58,878 nt of DNA from Azospirillum sp. (GCA_016124535.1 WGNK01000063.1:1-58878), one strand, 5' to 3'; positions 1 through 8,228 are shown, counted from the first letter of the stretch. Notes: generated by a model not told the origin, from the sequence alone. Program-made: numbers and translations.

Positions 1-672
1 CGAATATCCTTCAACTTTCGGCCCAACCCGATCTCGACCTTGTCCACAGCACCCCCGCCTCAGGTCAAAACCCACCCCTTGTAGGTCGTGGCGACAGCGT
101 ACCCTAAATATCGATCGCCAAAAATGAGGGGATTCGTGAGGAGACAGATGATTCGTTAGGTTTCTGATCGTACATCCAACATTCGGCGTACGAAATTTTG
201 GAAATATGCATGCAATATCAGAGTCAACTAAGCCTGAAAACGTATAGCTTAATTTGTATATGTGGCGTCTCCGATCATTCTCTTTAGAATTCAATTCTGG
301 CAAATCGATATTTAGAGGCTCATAATCAACAATTTTCTTTTGTGGCATGCCAGCTTCATCTGAAACCAATCGAATCAGGCATCGTACGGTATAGAGCCGG
401 AACCAATCGAAAAACTCAGCCGCGGCGGTGCCAAGTCGAAGACAGGCCTCATCGGCGGCGATGGTTAAGCGGAGGGCGTCTCGCCACCATTCGACATCCC
501 TTGGATCAGGACTCATTTGAAATACTGGGCTTGGCTCCGAATCAGTTTTGCAGCTAATCAGTCTCTCCCAATAAACATTAAGAATATTTTGGTCAATATT
601 GCAAGTTTTTTCGTCGTGCTCCTTAACTAGGTCATAAAGTTTTTCATTGTAGGTCACAATATCCCTGTCCAT
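1..672 (-). CDS. Hypothetical protein, partial, runs off the left edge
   Basis: An uninterrupted frame starts at ATG 672 and has no stop before base 1, so the 3' end lies outside the window (224 codons visible). The product looks protein-like, with an acidic helical start (MDRDIVTYNEKLYDLVKEHD), a WWRDALRL segment near residue 62 and a later FPKFRTPNVGC segment. I do not recognise the family. Base composition is far more AT-rich than the rest of the window, suggesting acquired DNA. The last ~40 codons (below ~base 140) look less convincing. Another minus frame there reads GDRYLGYAVATTYKGWVLT then stop, followed by a GTG start at 47 for a frame beginning VDKVEIGLGRKL. A junction or frameshift near base 140 is therefore possible. 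The upstream frame is closed by a stop near 711, and the Shine-Dalgarno sequence is poor. Confidence 0.45.
   Translation of the reverse strand, partial: MDRDIVTYNEKLYDLVKEHDEKTCNIDQNILNVYWERLISCKTDSEPSPVFQMSPDPRDVEWWRDALRLTIAADEACLRLGTAAAEFFDWFRLYTVRCLIRLVSDEAGMPQKKIVDYEPLNIDLPELNSKENDRRRHIYKLSYTFSGLVDSDIACIFPKFRTPNVGCTIRNLTNHLSPHESPHFWRSIFRVRCRHDLQGVGFDLRRGCCGQGRDRVGPKVEGYS
139..150. repeat. 12-bp direct repeat, copy 1
   Basis: AGGAGACAGATG occurs here and again, exactly and in the same orientation, at 1349-1360. The two copies bracket about 1.2 kb of AT-rich DNA with degraded reading frames. The coding frame of the flanking minus-strand gene changes character at this copy. It could be a target-site duplication, or a chance repeat. 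Confidence 0.4.
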
Positions 673-680
673 AAATTGTT

Positions 681-923
681 CTATCTTAATCTCTCTCTTT
701 CTCCGTTGCGATGTTGTTTATTTTTCCCTTTACACGAGCAATTTCTTTGTATAAATTCGTCAAGGCGTCCATTTTTTATTATCAAAGAAGTAGCGATCAA
801 ACCACAGTGCGTCATGGCCATCTGCCGCCGTGAGCAATAGCCAACGTCTTGCCAGATTAAGCCTCTCTCTCCTTGGCTCTTTTCCATCAATAAACGGCAA
901 TAGAAGCGACTAAGCTCGTCCAA
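681..923 (-). CDS. Hypothetical 80-residue reading frame, doubtful
   Basis: This frame starts with TTG at 923 and begins MDELSRFYCRLLMEKSQGE. No Shine-Dalgarno sequence is visible. A second minus frame inside it (ATG 772 to a stop near 686, MDALTNLYKEIARVKGKI...) looks like a helical peptide and may be the genuine coding signal at the 3' end. Neighbouring frames 943-1224, 681-923, 686-772 and 1-672 lie end to end in changing phases, as expected of decayed or frameshifted genes. I cannot assign a function. Confidence 0.2.
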   Translation of the reverse strand: MDELSRFYCRLLMEKSQGERGLIWQDVGYCSRRQMAMTHCGLIATSLIIKNGRLDEFIQRNCSCKGKNKQHRNGERERLR

Positions 924-942
924 TCATGGTCAGGTTGATGAG

Positions 943-1224
943 CTAGTCGGCTGTAAGATGCAAGTTTTCACGATATTTTCTATATTGTGAGGAAATTCCA
1001 TCATCAGCCGCCGGCGGTTCCATACGGATATAGTGGTAAGCACCGGCCTGATTCAACAAAGTCGCGGAAACAGCAAAGCAGTCGGTTGGACAATGGGGAA
1101 TCGCACCCCAGTTCGGTCCCGCCTCATCAGCAATCCGGAATGTGTGAGTTCCGACCAGTTTGACCGTCTTCGGCCGCGTCCCCATCGGCAAAATCCGATG
1201 AACGTGCTCGATCACCGAAACCAT
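943..1224 (-). CDS. Hypothetical small protein (93 residues)
   Basis: I chose ATG 1224 because GGAGG lies seven bases upstream. The frame stays open to 1347, but its extra N-terminus is less protein-like. The product begins MVSVIEHVHRILPMGTRP and contains GTHTFRIADEAGPNWGAIP and a CPTDCF segment. Its composition is typical of a folded protein, but I do not recognise the family and it has no membrane segment. It lies in the AT-rich left edge, followed by further minus-strand frames in other phases, so it may be the intact first gene of a decayed cluster or itself a remnant. Confidence 0.4.
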   Translation of the reverse strand: MVSVIEHVHRILPMGTRPKTVKLVGTHTFRIADEAGPNWGAIPHCPTDCFAVSATLLNQAGAYHYIRMEPPAADDGISSQYRKYRENLHLTAD

Positions 1225-1348
1225 ATCGCGACCTCCAACGCCAAAGTTGGTGGAAGGGGTGGGGTGTATTGCTTCTAATCTGAAGATAGATAAATTCAGT
1301 GAGCCTTTGCAACAATTTCGTTGAGCGTCGGTGCGCATAACGGCCATA

Positions 1349-1360
1349 AGGAGACAGATG
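1349..1360. repeat. 12-bp direct repeat, copy 2
   Basis: Exact second copy of AGGAGACAGATG (first at 139-150). The bases immediately outside the two copies differ, so the identity is limited to 12 bp. Confidence 0.4.
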
Positions 1361-1643
1361 CCACCCCTAAGCCCAGAGCTTATAAATGAAACTATTGTAT
1401 AAAATATGAGAATATAGCACTTAAATTATACGCTGGCATTAATATAAGGTCAATCATGACTCAATTTATGTCAATGAATTGGCGCAAGGTTAGCACATGC
1501 TAAATATCTCGAAAGATATTCGCGGCGGTATTGTTGATTTTATCCCCCTGAAAGATTTAGAATAATTCGACAATCGCCCACTGAAACTTTTTGTCTCCGT
1601 CCAAGGCGGACAATTACACTGCCAACTGAGGAAAGTGACGCGG

Positions 1644-1680
1644 CCGAGCCTGGCCCTCCATGCCGGAGGGTCAGGCTCGG
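1644..1680 (-). terminator. Strong hairpin downstream of the pdh operon
   Basis: The arms 1644-1659 (CCGAGCCTGGCCCTCC) and 1665-1680 (GGAGGGTCAGGCTCGG) pair over 16 positions with one mismatch (G-U if read from the plus strand) and a 5-base loop. The hairpin starts about 36 bases past the stop of the last operon gene (1717). There is no clear T-run, so it may protect the mRNA 3' end rather than terminate by itself. Confidence 0.55.
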
Positions 1681-1716
1681 GCGGCCTGGGGTCGGCAGAC
1701 CGGGCGCGCTTCCCCC

Positions 1717-2019
1717 TCAGTGCGCAACCTTGCTTTGCGCCGCAGCAAAGGCGGCTTGCTGCTCCGGCGAGGCTGCATTTTGATTTTTGGCCTTCCACTC
1801 GTCATAGGGCATGCCGTAGACGACCTCGCGCGCCTGATCGTAGCTGACCGTGATCCCCTTCTCTTCCGCCGCGGCGGCATACCATTTCGACAGGCAGTTG
1901 CGACAGAACCCAGCCAGGTTCATCAGATCGATGTTCTGAACATCGGCACGCTCCCGCAAATGCGCGACCAACCGCCGATAAACCGCTGCTTCCAACTCGA
2001 TTTGTGTCTGATCGTCCAT
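1717..2019 (-). CDS. DUF1244 family protein
   Basis: This 100-residue cytosolic protein matches the DUF1244 pattern known in alphaproteobacteria: an N-terminal ELEAAVYRRLVAHLRER helix, then VQNIDLMNLAGFCRNCLSKW, then YGMPYDEWKAK. The paired cysteines in CRNC could bind metal, but the biochemical role is unknown to me. It is the last gene of the pdh operon, 60 bp after lpd, so it is probably co-transcribed with the pyruvate dehydrogenase complex. The strong hairpin at 1644-1680 follows it. Confidence 0.85.
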   Translation of the reverse strand: MDDQTQIELEAAVYRRLVAHLRERADVQNIDLMNLAGFCRNCLSKWYAAAAEEKGITVSYDQAREVVYGMPYDEWKAKNQNAASPEQQAAFAAAQSKVAH

Positions 2020-2079
2020 GTTGGTTCCTCCCTTCGCCTCGCCGCCCTGGGCGCTGCTGCCGCCCTCGACTCGCGCCGG

Positions 2080-3468
2080 TTAGAAATGAATCGCCCGGCC
2101 ATAGGCGTCCAGCACCGATTCATGCATCATCTCCGACAAGGTCGGGTGCGGGAAGACCGTGTGCATCAATTCGGCTTCGGTTGATTCGAGGGTGCGGGCG
2201 ATGGCATAGCCCTGGATCATTTCGGTGACTTCGGCGCCGATCATATGCGCCCCCAGCAGCTCGCCGGTCTTGGCGTCGAACACGGTCTTGACCAGGCCCT
2301 CGGGCTCGCCCAGCGCAATCGCCTTGCCGTTGCCGATGAACGGGAAGCGGCCGACCTTGATCTGATAGCCCTTTTCCGTGGCCTTCTTCTCGGTCAGTCC
2401 GACGCTGGCGACCTGGGGATAGGCATAGGTGCAGCCGGGGATGTTCGCGGTTTTCAGCGGGTGGACGTGCTTGACCCCCGCGAGTTTCTCGACGCAGATC
2501 ACGCCCTCGTGGCTGGCCTTGTGGGCGAGCCAGGGCGGGCCGGCGACGTCGCCGATCGCGTAGACCCCCGGCTCGTCGGTTGCCGACCACGGATCGGTGA
2601 CGATCCGGCCCTTTTCCAGCCGGACCTTGGTGTTTTCCAGCCCGATGTTTTCGACATTGCCGACGATGCCGACCGCCAGGATCACCCGGTCGACGGTGAT
2701 CGGCTCGCTCTTGCCACCGGCCTCGATCGTCGTGCTGACGCTGTCGGCGTTCTTGACCAGGGCACCGGTCCTGGCATTGGTAAAGATGCGCATGCCCTGC
2801 TTTTCAAAGCTCTTCCGGGCCAGCGCCGAGATTTCCTCGTCCTCGACCGGCAAGATGCGGTCGAGGATTTCGACCACCGTCACCTTGGCGCCGAGATTGA
2901 GGTAGAAGCTGGCGAACTCGATGCCGATAGCGCCTGAGCCGATCACCAGCAGGCTCTTGGGTATGACGGTCGGGACCATGGCTTCCTTGTAGGTCCAGAT
3001 CAGCTTGCCGTCGCCTTCCAGGCCCGGCAGCGAGCGCGCCCGCGCCCCGGTGGCCAGGATGATGTGTTTGGCCTTGAAGCTGCCGGCCTTGTCCACTTCG
3101 AGCCGGCCGCCACCCAACAGCTTGGCGTGGCCGTCGATCAGCGTCACCTTGTTCTTCTTCAATAGATGCTTGACCCCGCCCGACAGTTGCCCCGCCACCT
3201 TGCGCGAGCGGGCGACGATCTTGGCCAGATCGAAGGAAACCTCCTTGGCCGAAAAGCCGTAGTCGCCCAGGTGGTGGAGCAGGTGGTGGATTTCCGAGGA
3301 GCGCAGCAGCGCCTTGGTCGGGATGCAGCCCCAGTTGAGGCAGATGCCGCCGACATGCTCGCGCTCGACCACCGCGGTGTTCAGCCCCAGCTGCGCCGCC
3401 CGGATCGCCGCGACATACCCCCCCGGCCCCGCCCCCACCACGATCACATCGAATTGCTGGTCGGCCAT
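2080..3468 (-). CDS. lpd: Dihydrolipoyl dehydrogenase (E3)
   Basis: E3 re-oxidises the dihydrolipoyl arms of the pyruvate dehydrogenase complex with NAD+, using FAD and a redox disulfide. The 462 residues are the usual length. Visible are the N-terminal FAD motif VGAGPGGY, the redox-active pair Cys43/Cys48 in GGICLNWGCIPTK, the NAD-binding segment GSGAIGIEFASFY, the GDVAGPPWLAHKASHEG region that contacts FAD, and the C-terminal His-Glu dyad in FPHPTLSEMMHE. It lies 30 bp downstream of pdhC on the same strand, which makes it the E3 dedicated to this operon. Confidence 0.96.
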   Translation of the reverse strand: MADQQFDVIVVGAGPGGYVAAIRAAQLGLNTAVVEREHVGGICLNWGCIPTKALLRSSEIHHLLHHLGDYGFSAKEVSFDLAKIVARSRKVAGQLSGGVKHLLKKNKVTLIDGHAKLLGGGRLEVDKAGSFKAKHIILATGARARSLPGLEGDGKLIWTYKEAMVPTVIPKSLLVIGSGAIGIEFASFYLNLGAKVTVVEILDRILPVEDEEISALARKSFEKQGMRIFTNARTGALVKNADSVSTTIEAGGKSEPITVDRVILAVGIVGNVENIGLENTKVRLEKGRIVTDPWSATDEPGVYAIGDVAGPPWLAHKASHEGVICVEKLAGVKHVHPLKTANIPGCTYAYPQVASVGLTEKKATEKGYQIKVGRFPFIGNGKAIALGEPEGLVKTVFDAKTGELLGAHMIGAEVTEMIQGYAIARTLESTEAELMHTVFPHPTLSEMMHESVLDAYGRAIHF

Positions 3469-3498
3469 GGCCGAGGTCTCCTGATTTGCGGTCGCCGG

Positions 3499-4842
3499 TT
3501 AGAGCAGCATCGCCAACGGGTCTTCGATCAGTTTTTTGAAAATAGCCAAAAATTCGGCACCGACCGCGCCGTCGACCACGCGGTGGTCGATTGAGAGCGT
3601 GCAGGTCATGATCGTGGCGATCGCCAAGGCGCCGTCCGTGACCACCGGGCGCTGCTCGCCCATACCGACCGCGAGCAGACAACCCTGGGGCGGGTTGATG
3701 ATCGCGGCGAATTCGCGGATGCCGAACATGCCGAGGTTGGAGATGGTGAAGGTGCCGCCCTGGAACTCTTCCGGCGCCAGCTTGGCCTCGCGCGCGCGCT
3801 TGGCCAGGTCCTTCATCTCGTTGGAGATCTGCGCCAGACCCTTGGCGTCGGCGTGCTTGACGATCGGGGTGATCAGGCCGCCGGGGGTGGCCACCGCCAC
3901 CGAGACATCGGCCTGATCGTAGATCAGAGTAGCGTCCTCCGACCACGAGGCATTGGCCGCCGGTACTTTCTTCAGCGCCAGCGCCACCGCGCGGACGACA
4001 AAATCATTGACCGACAGCTTGTAGGCGTCGGCGCCATCCTTGGGCGCGCGGGCGTTCAGGGTCTCGCGGATTTTCAGCAGATCGTCGATCCGGCAATCGA
4101 TGGTCAAGTAGAAATGCGGGATGGTCTGCTTGGCCTCAGTCAAGCGGCGGGCAATGACTTTGCGCATGCTGGTATTGGGCACCGCGCGGTAGCGCAGGCC
4201 CAACTTGTCGGCCAGCGTCCTGGCGTCGGGCCCGGTCGGCGCCGGGCCGGCGGCGGCAGCCTTGGCCGGAGCGGCAGCCGGTGCCACCGGGGCGGGTGCC
4301 GCCGGCGCCGGTGGCCTGGCCGCTGGCGGTCCCTTGGCCAGGGTTTCGGCGATGTCGGCCTTGACGATACGGCCGTGCGGACCGCTGCCGGAGACGGTTG
4401 CCAGATCGAGCCCGGCTTGCAGCGCCATCCGCCGCGCCAAGGGGCTGGCGAAGACCCGCTCGCCGCCGGGGCGCGCCGCGCCCGGGGCCGCGGCGGGTGG
4501 GCTGGGCGCTGGGGCCGAGGTGGCGGCCGGCTGGGTGGTCAGGCTGATGCCGGGGGCGTGGGACTTCTTGGGCGCCGCGGTCAGCGCCGAGGCATCCTCG
4601 TCCTCGCCGAGCAGCAGCGCGATCGGCACGTTGACCGCGACCTCCGCTGTGCCGGCAGCCACCAGAATCTTGGCCAGGATGCCCTCATCGACCGCCTCGA
4701 CCTCCATGGTCGCCTTGTCGGTCTCGATTTCGGCGATCACGTCGCCGGCCTTGACGGTATCGCCTTCCGCCTTCAGCCATTTGGCCAATGTGCCCTCGGT
4801 CATGGTCGGCGACAGCGCCGGCATCAGGATTTCGATCGGCAT
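3499..4842 (-). CDS. pdhC: Pyruvate dehydrogenase E2, dihydrolipoamide acetyltransferase
   Basis: E2 forms the core of the complex and transfers the acetyl group from lipoamide to CoA. I placed the start at ATG 4842 (MPIEILMPALSPTMTEG), which gives a normal lipoyl domain; the open frame further upstream is low-complexity and not part of the family. Domains in order: one lipoyl domain (1-77, lipoylated Lys43 in the ETDKATME motif), an Ala/Pro-rich linker, a peripheral-subunit-binding domain (about 129-165, RVFASPLARRMA), a second Ala/Pro linker and the acyltransferase domain ending in catalytic His420 and Asp424 (SIDHRVVDG). Length is 447 residues. It lies 43 bp after pdhB and 30 bp before lpd. 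Confidence 0.96.
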   Translation of the reverse strand: MPIEILMPALSPTMTEGTLAKWLKAEGDTVKAGDVIAEIETDKATMEVEAVDEGILAKILVAAGTAEVAVNVPIALLLGEDEDASALTAAPKKSHAPGISLTTQPAATSAPAPSPPAAAPGAARPGGERVFASPLARRMALQAGLDLATVSGSGPHGRIVKADIAETLAKGPPAARPPAPAAPAPVAPAAAPAKAAAAGPAPTGPDARTLADKLGLRYRAVPNTSMRKVIARRLTEAKQTIPHFYLTIDCRIDDLLKIRETLNARAPKDGADAYKLSVNDFVVRAVALALKKVPAANASWSEDATLIYDQADVSVAVATPGGLITPIVKHADAKGLAQISNEMKDLAKRAREAKLAPEEFQGGTFTISNLGMFGIREFAAIINPPQGCLLAVGMGEQRPVVTDGALAIATIMTCTLSIDHRVVDGAVGAEFLAIFKKLIEDPLAMLL

Positions 4843-4885
4843 GGACGGTCTTCCTCGAATCGGACGGCCTCTGGTCGGGCGGAGT

Positions 4886-6253
4886 TCAGGCGCGGTAGCA
4901 GACGGATTTGGCCGCCTTGACGATGTCGTCGGATTGCGGCAGCGCCAGCTTCTCCAGATTGGCGGCATAGGGCAACGGCACGTCGGCGCCATGGACCCGC
5001 ACCACCGGCGCGTCGAGCCAGTCGAAGGCGTGTTCCATCATCAGCGCCGCCAGTTCGGCGCCGATGCCGGCGAACGGCCAGCCCTCCTCGACCGCGACCA
5101 GACGGTTGGTCTTCTTGACGCTGTCCACGATGCAGTCGAGGTCCAGCGGCCGGATCGTTCGCAGGTCGATCACCTCGGCGTCGATGCCCTGGGCCGCGAG
5201 GGTCTCGGCCGCAGCCAAGGCTTGGCCGACCATCACCGAGAACGCGGTGATCGTGACATCCTTGCCGGGCCGGACGATCTTGGCGCGTCCGATCGGCACC
5301 AGGAAATCCGCATCCTCCGGCACGTCGAAGGTGCGGCCGTAGAGCAGTTCATTTTCCAGGAAGATGATCGGATTGGGATCGCGGATTGCCGCTTTGAGCA
5401 GGCCCTTGGCGTCACCCGCGGAATAGGGCGCCACCACCTTCAGGCCCGGACAATGGGCGTACCAGCTGGCGTAGCATTGGGAGTGCTGGGCACCGACCCG
5501 CGACGCGGCGCCGTTGGGGCCGCGGAACACGATTCCGCACCCCATCTGCCCGCCCGACATGTAAAGAGTCTTGGCCGCGGAATTGATAATATGATCAATC
5601 GCCTGCATGGCGAAATTGAAGGTCATGAACTCGACCACCGGCTTCAGCCCGTGGAACGCCGCACCGACGCCCAGACCGGCGAAGCCATGTTCGGTGATCG
5701 GGGTATCGATCACGCGGGCGGGGCCGAATTCCTGGAGCAGGCCCTGGGTGACCTTGTAGGCGCCCTGGTACTCGGCGACCTCCTCGCCCATCACGAAGAC
5801 CTTGCCGTCGCGCCGCATCTCCTCGGCCATGGCGTCGCGCAGAGCCTCGCGCACGGTCTGGCGGACCGTTTTGGCGTAGAATTTCTCTTCGCCGTCCGGC
5901 CGCGCGGCAGCGGGCGGCGCCGGCGGTGCGACCGTCTCGACCACCATCTTGGCGGCGGCCGGCGGTGACGGGGCCGGCGTCGCGGCGGCGGCGCCCTCGG
6001 ACAGATTCTCGCCATCACCGAGCAGCAGCGCGATCGGGGTATTGATCGCGATCCCCTCGGTCCCGGCCGCGACCAGAATCCGCCCGATGCGGCCCTCATC
6101 GACCGCTTCGAACTCCATGGTCGCCTTATCGGTCTCGATCTCGGCCAGTATCTCGCCGGCGGTGACCGTGTCACCTTCTTGCTTGAACCATTTCGCCAGC
6201 TTGCCTTCGGTCATGGTCGGCGACAGCGCGGGCATCAGGATCTCGATCGGCAT
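4886..6253 (-). CDS. pdhB: Pyruvate dehydrogenase E1 beta with N-terminal lipoyl domain
   Basis: The beta subunit pairs with PdhA to decarboxylate pyruvate with thiamine diphosphate and reductively acetylate lipoamide. The protein (455 residues) is longer than a standard E1-beta (about 325-330). It begins with a lipoyl domain nearly identical to that of the neighbouring E2 (MPIEILMPALSPTMTEG, Lys43 in ETDKATME), followed by an Ala/Pro linker (about 78-115) and the E1-beta domain (VREALRDAMAEEMRRD onward). This fusion is characteristic of alphaproteobacterial PDH complexes. It contains the expected GAQHSQ and CPGLKVVAPYS segments. It is preceded by pdhA (87 bp) and followed by pdhC. Confidence 0.96.
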   Translation of the reverse strand: MPIEILMPALSPTMTEGKLAKWFKQEGDTVTAGEILAEIETDKATMEFEAVDEGRIGRILVAAGTEGIAINTPIALLLGDGENLSEGAAAATPAPSPPAAAKMVVETVAPPAPPAAARPDGEEKFYAKTVRQTVREALRDAMAEEMRRDGKVFVMGEEVAEYQGAYKVTQGLLQEFGPARVIDTPITEHGFAGLGVGAAFHGLKPVVEFMTFNFAMQAIDHIINSAAKTLYMSGGQMGCGIVFRGPNGAASRVGAQHSQCYASWYAHCPGLKVVAPYSAGDAKGLLKAAIRDPNPIIFLENELLYGRTFDVPEDADFLVPIGRAKIVRPGKDVTITAFSVMVGQALAAAETLAAQGIDAEVIDLRTIRPLDLDCIVDSVKKTNRLVAVEEGWPFAGIGAELAALMMEHAFDWLDAPVVRVHGADVPLPYAANLEKLALPQSDDIVKAAKSVCYRA

Positions 6254-6340
6254 GCCTCTTCCTCCGGGCGCAAGGGGTAGACCACGCAGCGTCGGCGGCG
6301 ATGCCTCGACGCCGCGGTCCAGCCCCCGCGTTGATTATGG

Positions 6341-7372
6341 TCAGGCCTCGACCAGCACGTCGGTCCACAGTTCCGAAGGCTCGGGCTCAGGGCTTTGCTG
6401 GGCAAATTCGGCGGCATCGGCGACGATCGCCTTGACCTCGCGGTCGACCGTCTTCAGCGCGTCCTCGCTGGCGTGACCGCTGTCGAGCAGGAGCTTGCGC
6501 AGATTGTCGATCGGATCGGCCTCGGCGCGCACCTTGCTGACCTCTTCCTTGGTCCGGTACTTGGCCGGATCCGACATCGAGTGGCCGCGGTAGCGATAGG
6601 TCTGCATCTCGAGAATCACCGGACCCTGGCCCTCGCGGGCCTTGGGGATCCACTCCTCGGCGGCGGCGCGGACTGCCAGCACATCCATGCCGTTGACCTG
6701 GACGCCCGGGATGCCATAGGCGCTGCCACGCATGAACAGCTCGCCGGCGGCAGCCCGATGCTGCGCCGTGCCCATGGCGTATTTGTTGTTCTCGATGACG
6801 TAAACGCAGGGCAGCTTCCACAGCGCCGCCATGTTGAAGGACTCGTAGACCTGGCCCTGGTTGATGGCGCCGTCGCCGAAATAGCAGGCGCAAACCCCGC
6901 CATCGGCGGTGTATTTATGGCCGAAGGCCAGCCCGGTGCCGAGCGGAACCTGGGCGCCGACGATGCCGTGGCCGCCGTAGAAGCGCTTCTCGCGGCTGAA
7001 CATGTGCATCGAGCCGCCCTTGCCGCGGGAATAACCGCCCCGGCGGCCGGTCAGTTCGGCCATGACGCCCTTGGCATCCATACCGCAGGCCAGCATGTGG
7101 CCATGGTCACGATAGCTGGTGATCACGGAATCGCAGGGCTTCAGCGCCGCCTGCAACCCGACCACCACCGCTTCCTGGCCGATATAAAGATGGCAGAAGC
7201 CGCCGATCAGGCCCATGCCGTACATCTGGCCGGCCTTTTCCTCGAACCGCCGGATCAGCAGCATGTCCCGGTAATATTGGAGCAATGCCGCCGGGTCTGG
7301 CGGCGTCGACCCGGCTGCGGTCGCCGAACCCGCCTCGGTTCGCGCGCCATCCTGCCGCTTTGCTGTGGCCAA
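6341..7372 (-). CDS. pdhA: Pyruvate dehydrogenase E1 alpha
   Basis: This is the thiamine-diphosphate-binding alpha subunit of pyruvate dehydrogenase E1, 343 residues. The ThDP motif runs from GDG (166-168) to NN (195-196), and the active-site loop RYRGHSMSDPAKYRTKEE is present. The start appears to be TTG at 7372: a stop codon lies directly before it in frame, and a purine-rich GGAGGGG sits just upstream. A TTG start with a very close ribosome-binding site would lower translation of the first operon gene. The N-terminal ~25 residues are low-complexity. Upstream lie a 7 x 15-bp tandem repeat and an inverted repeat that could be regulatory. Confidence 0.95.
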   Translation of the reverse strand: MATAKRQDGARTEAGSATAAGSTPPDPAALLQYYRDMLLIRRFEEKAGQMYGMGLIGGFCHLYIGQEAVVVGLQAALKPCDSVITSYRDHGHMLACGMDAKGVMAELTGRRGGYSRGKGGSMHMFSREKRFYGGHGIVGAQVPLGTGLAFGHKYTADGGVCACYFGDGAINQGQVYESFNMAALWKLPCVYVIENNKYAMGTAQHRAAAGELFMRGSAYGIPGVQVNGMDVLAVRAAAEEWIPKAREGQGPVILEMQTYRYRGHSMSDPAKYRTKEEVSKVRAEADPIDNLRKLLLDSGHASEDALKTVDREVKAIVADAAEFAQQSPEPEPSELWTDVLVEA

Positions 7373-7390
7373 TTACCCCTCCCTCGCCCG

Positions 7391-7495
7391 TCTTCGCGTT
7401 GACTGTTTTCGCGCCGGCGGTCTTCGCGGCGTCCGCCGCCGCATCGTCCGACTTCGCGTCGTCCGTTATCGCGTCGACAGGCCTCGCGTCGATTG
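7391..7495. repeat. Seven tandem 15-bp units upstream of pdhA
   Basis: Consecutive 15-bp units start at 7391, 7406, 7421, 7436, 7451, 7466 and 7481. Most contain TTCGCG or TCGCG in the first half, and several end in GTCCG. Because the unit is five codons long, a minus-strand frame from 7514 reads as five-residue repeats of the type AKxxD. That frame runs into a shadow of pdhA, so I do not call it a gene. The array separates the inverted repeat at 7537-7555 from the pdhA start. Confidence 0.7.
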
Positions 7496-7536
7496 CCGGC
7501 CGCACCATCCGCAAGGCGGGAGGCGCGCGGTCAATT

Positions 7537-7555
7537 CGTTACCTCAGCAGTAACG
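7537..7555. promoter_or_regulatory. Inverted repeat, candidate operator upstream of pdhA
   Basis: CGTTAC at 7537-7542 and GTAACG at 7550-7555 form a perfect inverted repeat with a 7-base spacer, 165 bp upstream of the pdhA start in the ftsB-pdhA gap. Size and spacing fit a dimeric regulator site. I cannot name the regulator, and no convincing promoter boxes were seen around it. Confidence 0.35.
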
Positions 7556-7666
7556 TTTAGCGCTGGCGGACGGCTGTGGCAAGCGGGGTCAGGCAAGCCG
7601 ACCGCAGGTGGCCCCCTGGGTGCCGGCACGGTCGATCGGAGAGGTCGGCAGGCCCCGAGGTCGCGG

Positions 7667-8056
7667 TCAATGCCCCGCAGTCGGGGTGATCGTCGCCACG
7701 GTCTGGTTGGGGCGATCATCCTTGGGGAAGAACAGGATAATCTCGTCGGGCCGGCTGTAGTTCAGCATCGCCCGTGCACGCTCGTCGAGCATGTCGAGGT
7801 CGAGACTGTCGGGGCGCAACAGCTTGGCCCGGCGCGCCAGACGTTCACGCTCGGCCTCGACATCGGCGAAGGTCACCTTGGCTTCCTCAACCTCGCCCTG
7901 CAAGTGCTTCAGGGCATAAAGCCCACGATCGCCCTGCACAGCGTAGAAGGCGAAATAGCCGACGATGCAGGAGCCGATCACCGGGCCGACGACCATGCGG
8001 CCGACCCGGGCGAGCGCATACCTGATGCGAGGAAGGATGAGGTCGAGAGCGATCAT
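7667..8056 (-). CDS. ftsB: Septum formation initiator FtsB/DivIC family
   Basis: This small bitopic cell-division protein (129 residues) would act at the septum with FtsL and FtsQ. A short N-terminal cytoplasmic stretch is followed by one membrane segment (about 22-40, VVGPVIGSCIVGYFAFYAV), then a periplasmic coiled coil (about 50-80, LQGEVEEAKVTFADVEAERERL) and a C-terminal segment with LDLDMLDERARAMLNY, all as in the family. Its location immediately upstream of pdhA is a recurrent alphaproteobacterial arrangement. The 294-bp gap to pdhA suggests a separate pdh promoter. Confidence 0.88.
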   Translation of the reverse strand: MIALDLILPRIRYALARVGRMVVGPVIGSCIVGYFAFYAVQGDRGLYALKHLQGEVEEAKVTFADVEAERERLARRAKLLRPDSLDLDMLDERARAMLNYSRPDEIILFFPKDDRPNQTVATITPTAGH

Positions 8057-8175
8057 GTCGCTATGGAACCTTTTCGCCGTCGTCCCGTCAACCGCCGGCG
8101 CGACGCCGCCGCAGCTGCAGCAATGTTATGAAGCGGGAAGTGACCGAAAGGCAACACCAATAGTGGCCAAGACCA

Positions 8176-8190
8176 GAGCGGCTTCCGCTC
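8176..8190. terminator. Short hairpin in the fdhD-ftsB gap
   Basis: GAGCGG (8176-8181) and CCGCTC (8185-8190) form a perfect 6-bp stem with a 3-base loop, about 39 bp beyond the fdhD stop. A TTTT run follows only on the plus strand, where no gene ends, so its value as a terminator for fdhD is uncertain. Confidence 0.25.
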
Positions 8191-8228
8191 AGTTTTCAAT
8201 TTGCCAAGTCTTGGCGGTGCCGCAGCGT

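Larger units (their letters stand above)
1225..1716. other. AT-rich intergenic region
   Basis: No convincing gene was found. The stretch 1370-1600 is strongly AT-rich. A 14-codon plus-strand frame at 1358 (MPPLSPELINETIV) follows an AGGAGA motif eight bases upstream, which is part of the 12-bp repeat, but it is too short to call. A small perfect inverted repeat (AATATCT-CGAA-AGATATT) lies at 1503-1520. Composition changes sharply near 1630, where the GC-rich pdh operon begins. Confidence 0.5.

Noticed and set aside
4205..5968. 587-codon plus-strand open frame
   Set aside because: It lies antisense to pdhC and pdhB, whose lipoyl and catalytic motifs are unmistakable. The plus product is low-complexity without family resemblance.
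7107..7514. 135-codon minus frame beginning upstream of pdhA with five-residue repeats
   Set aside because: Only the first ~48 codons lie outside pdhA and they simply translate the 15-bp tandem repeat; the rest is out of phase with pdhA.
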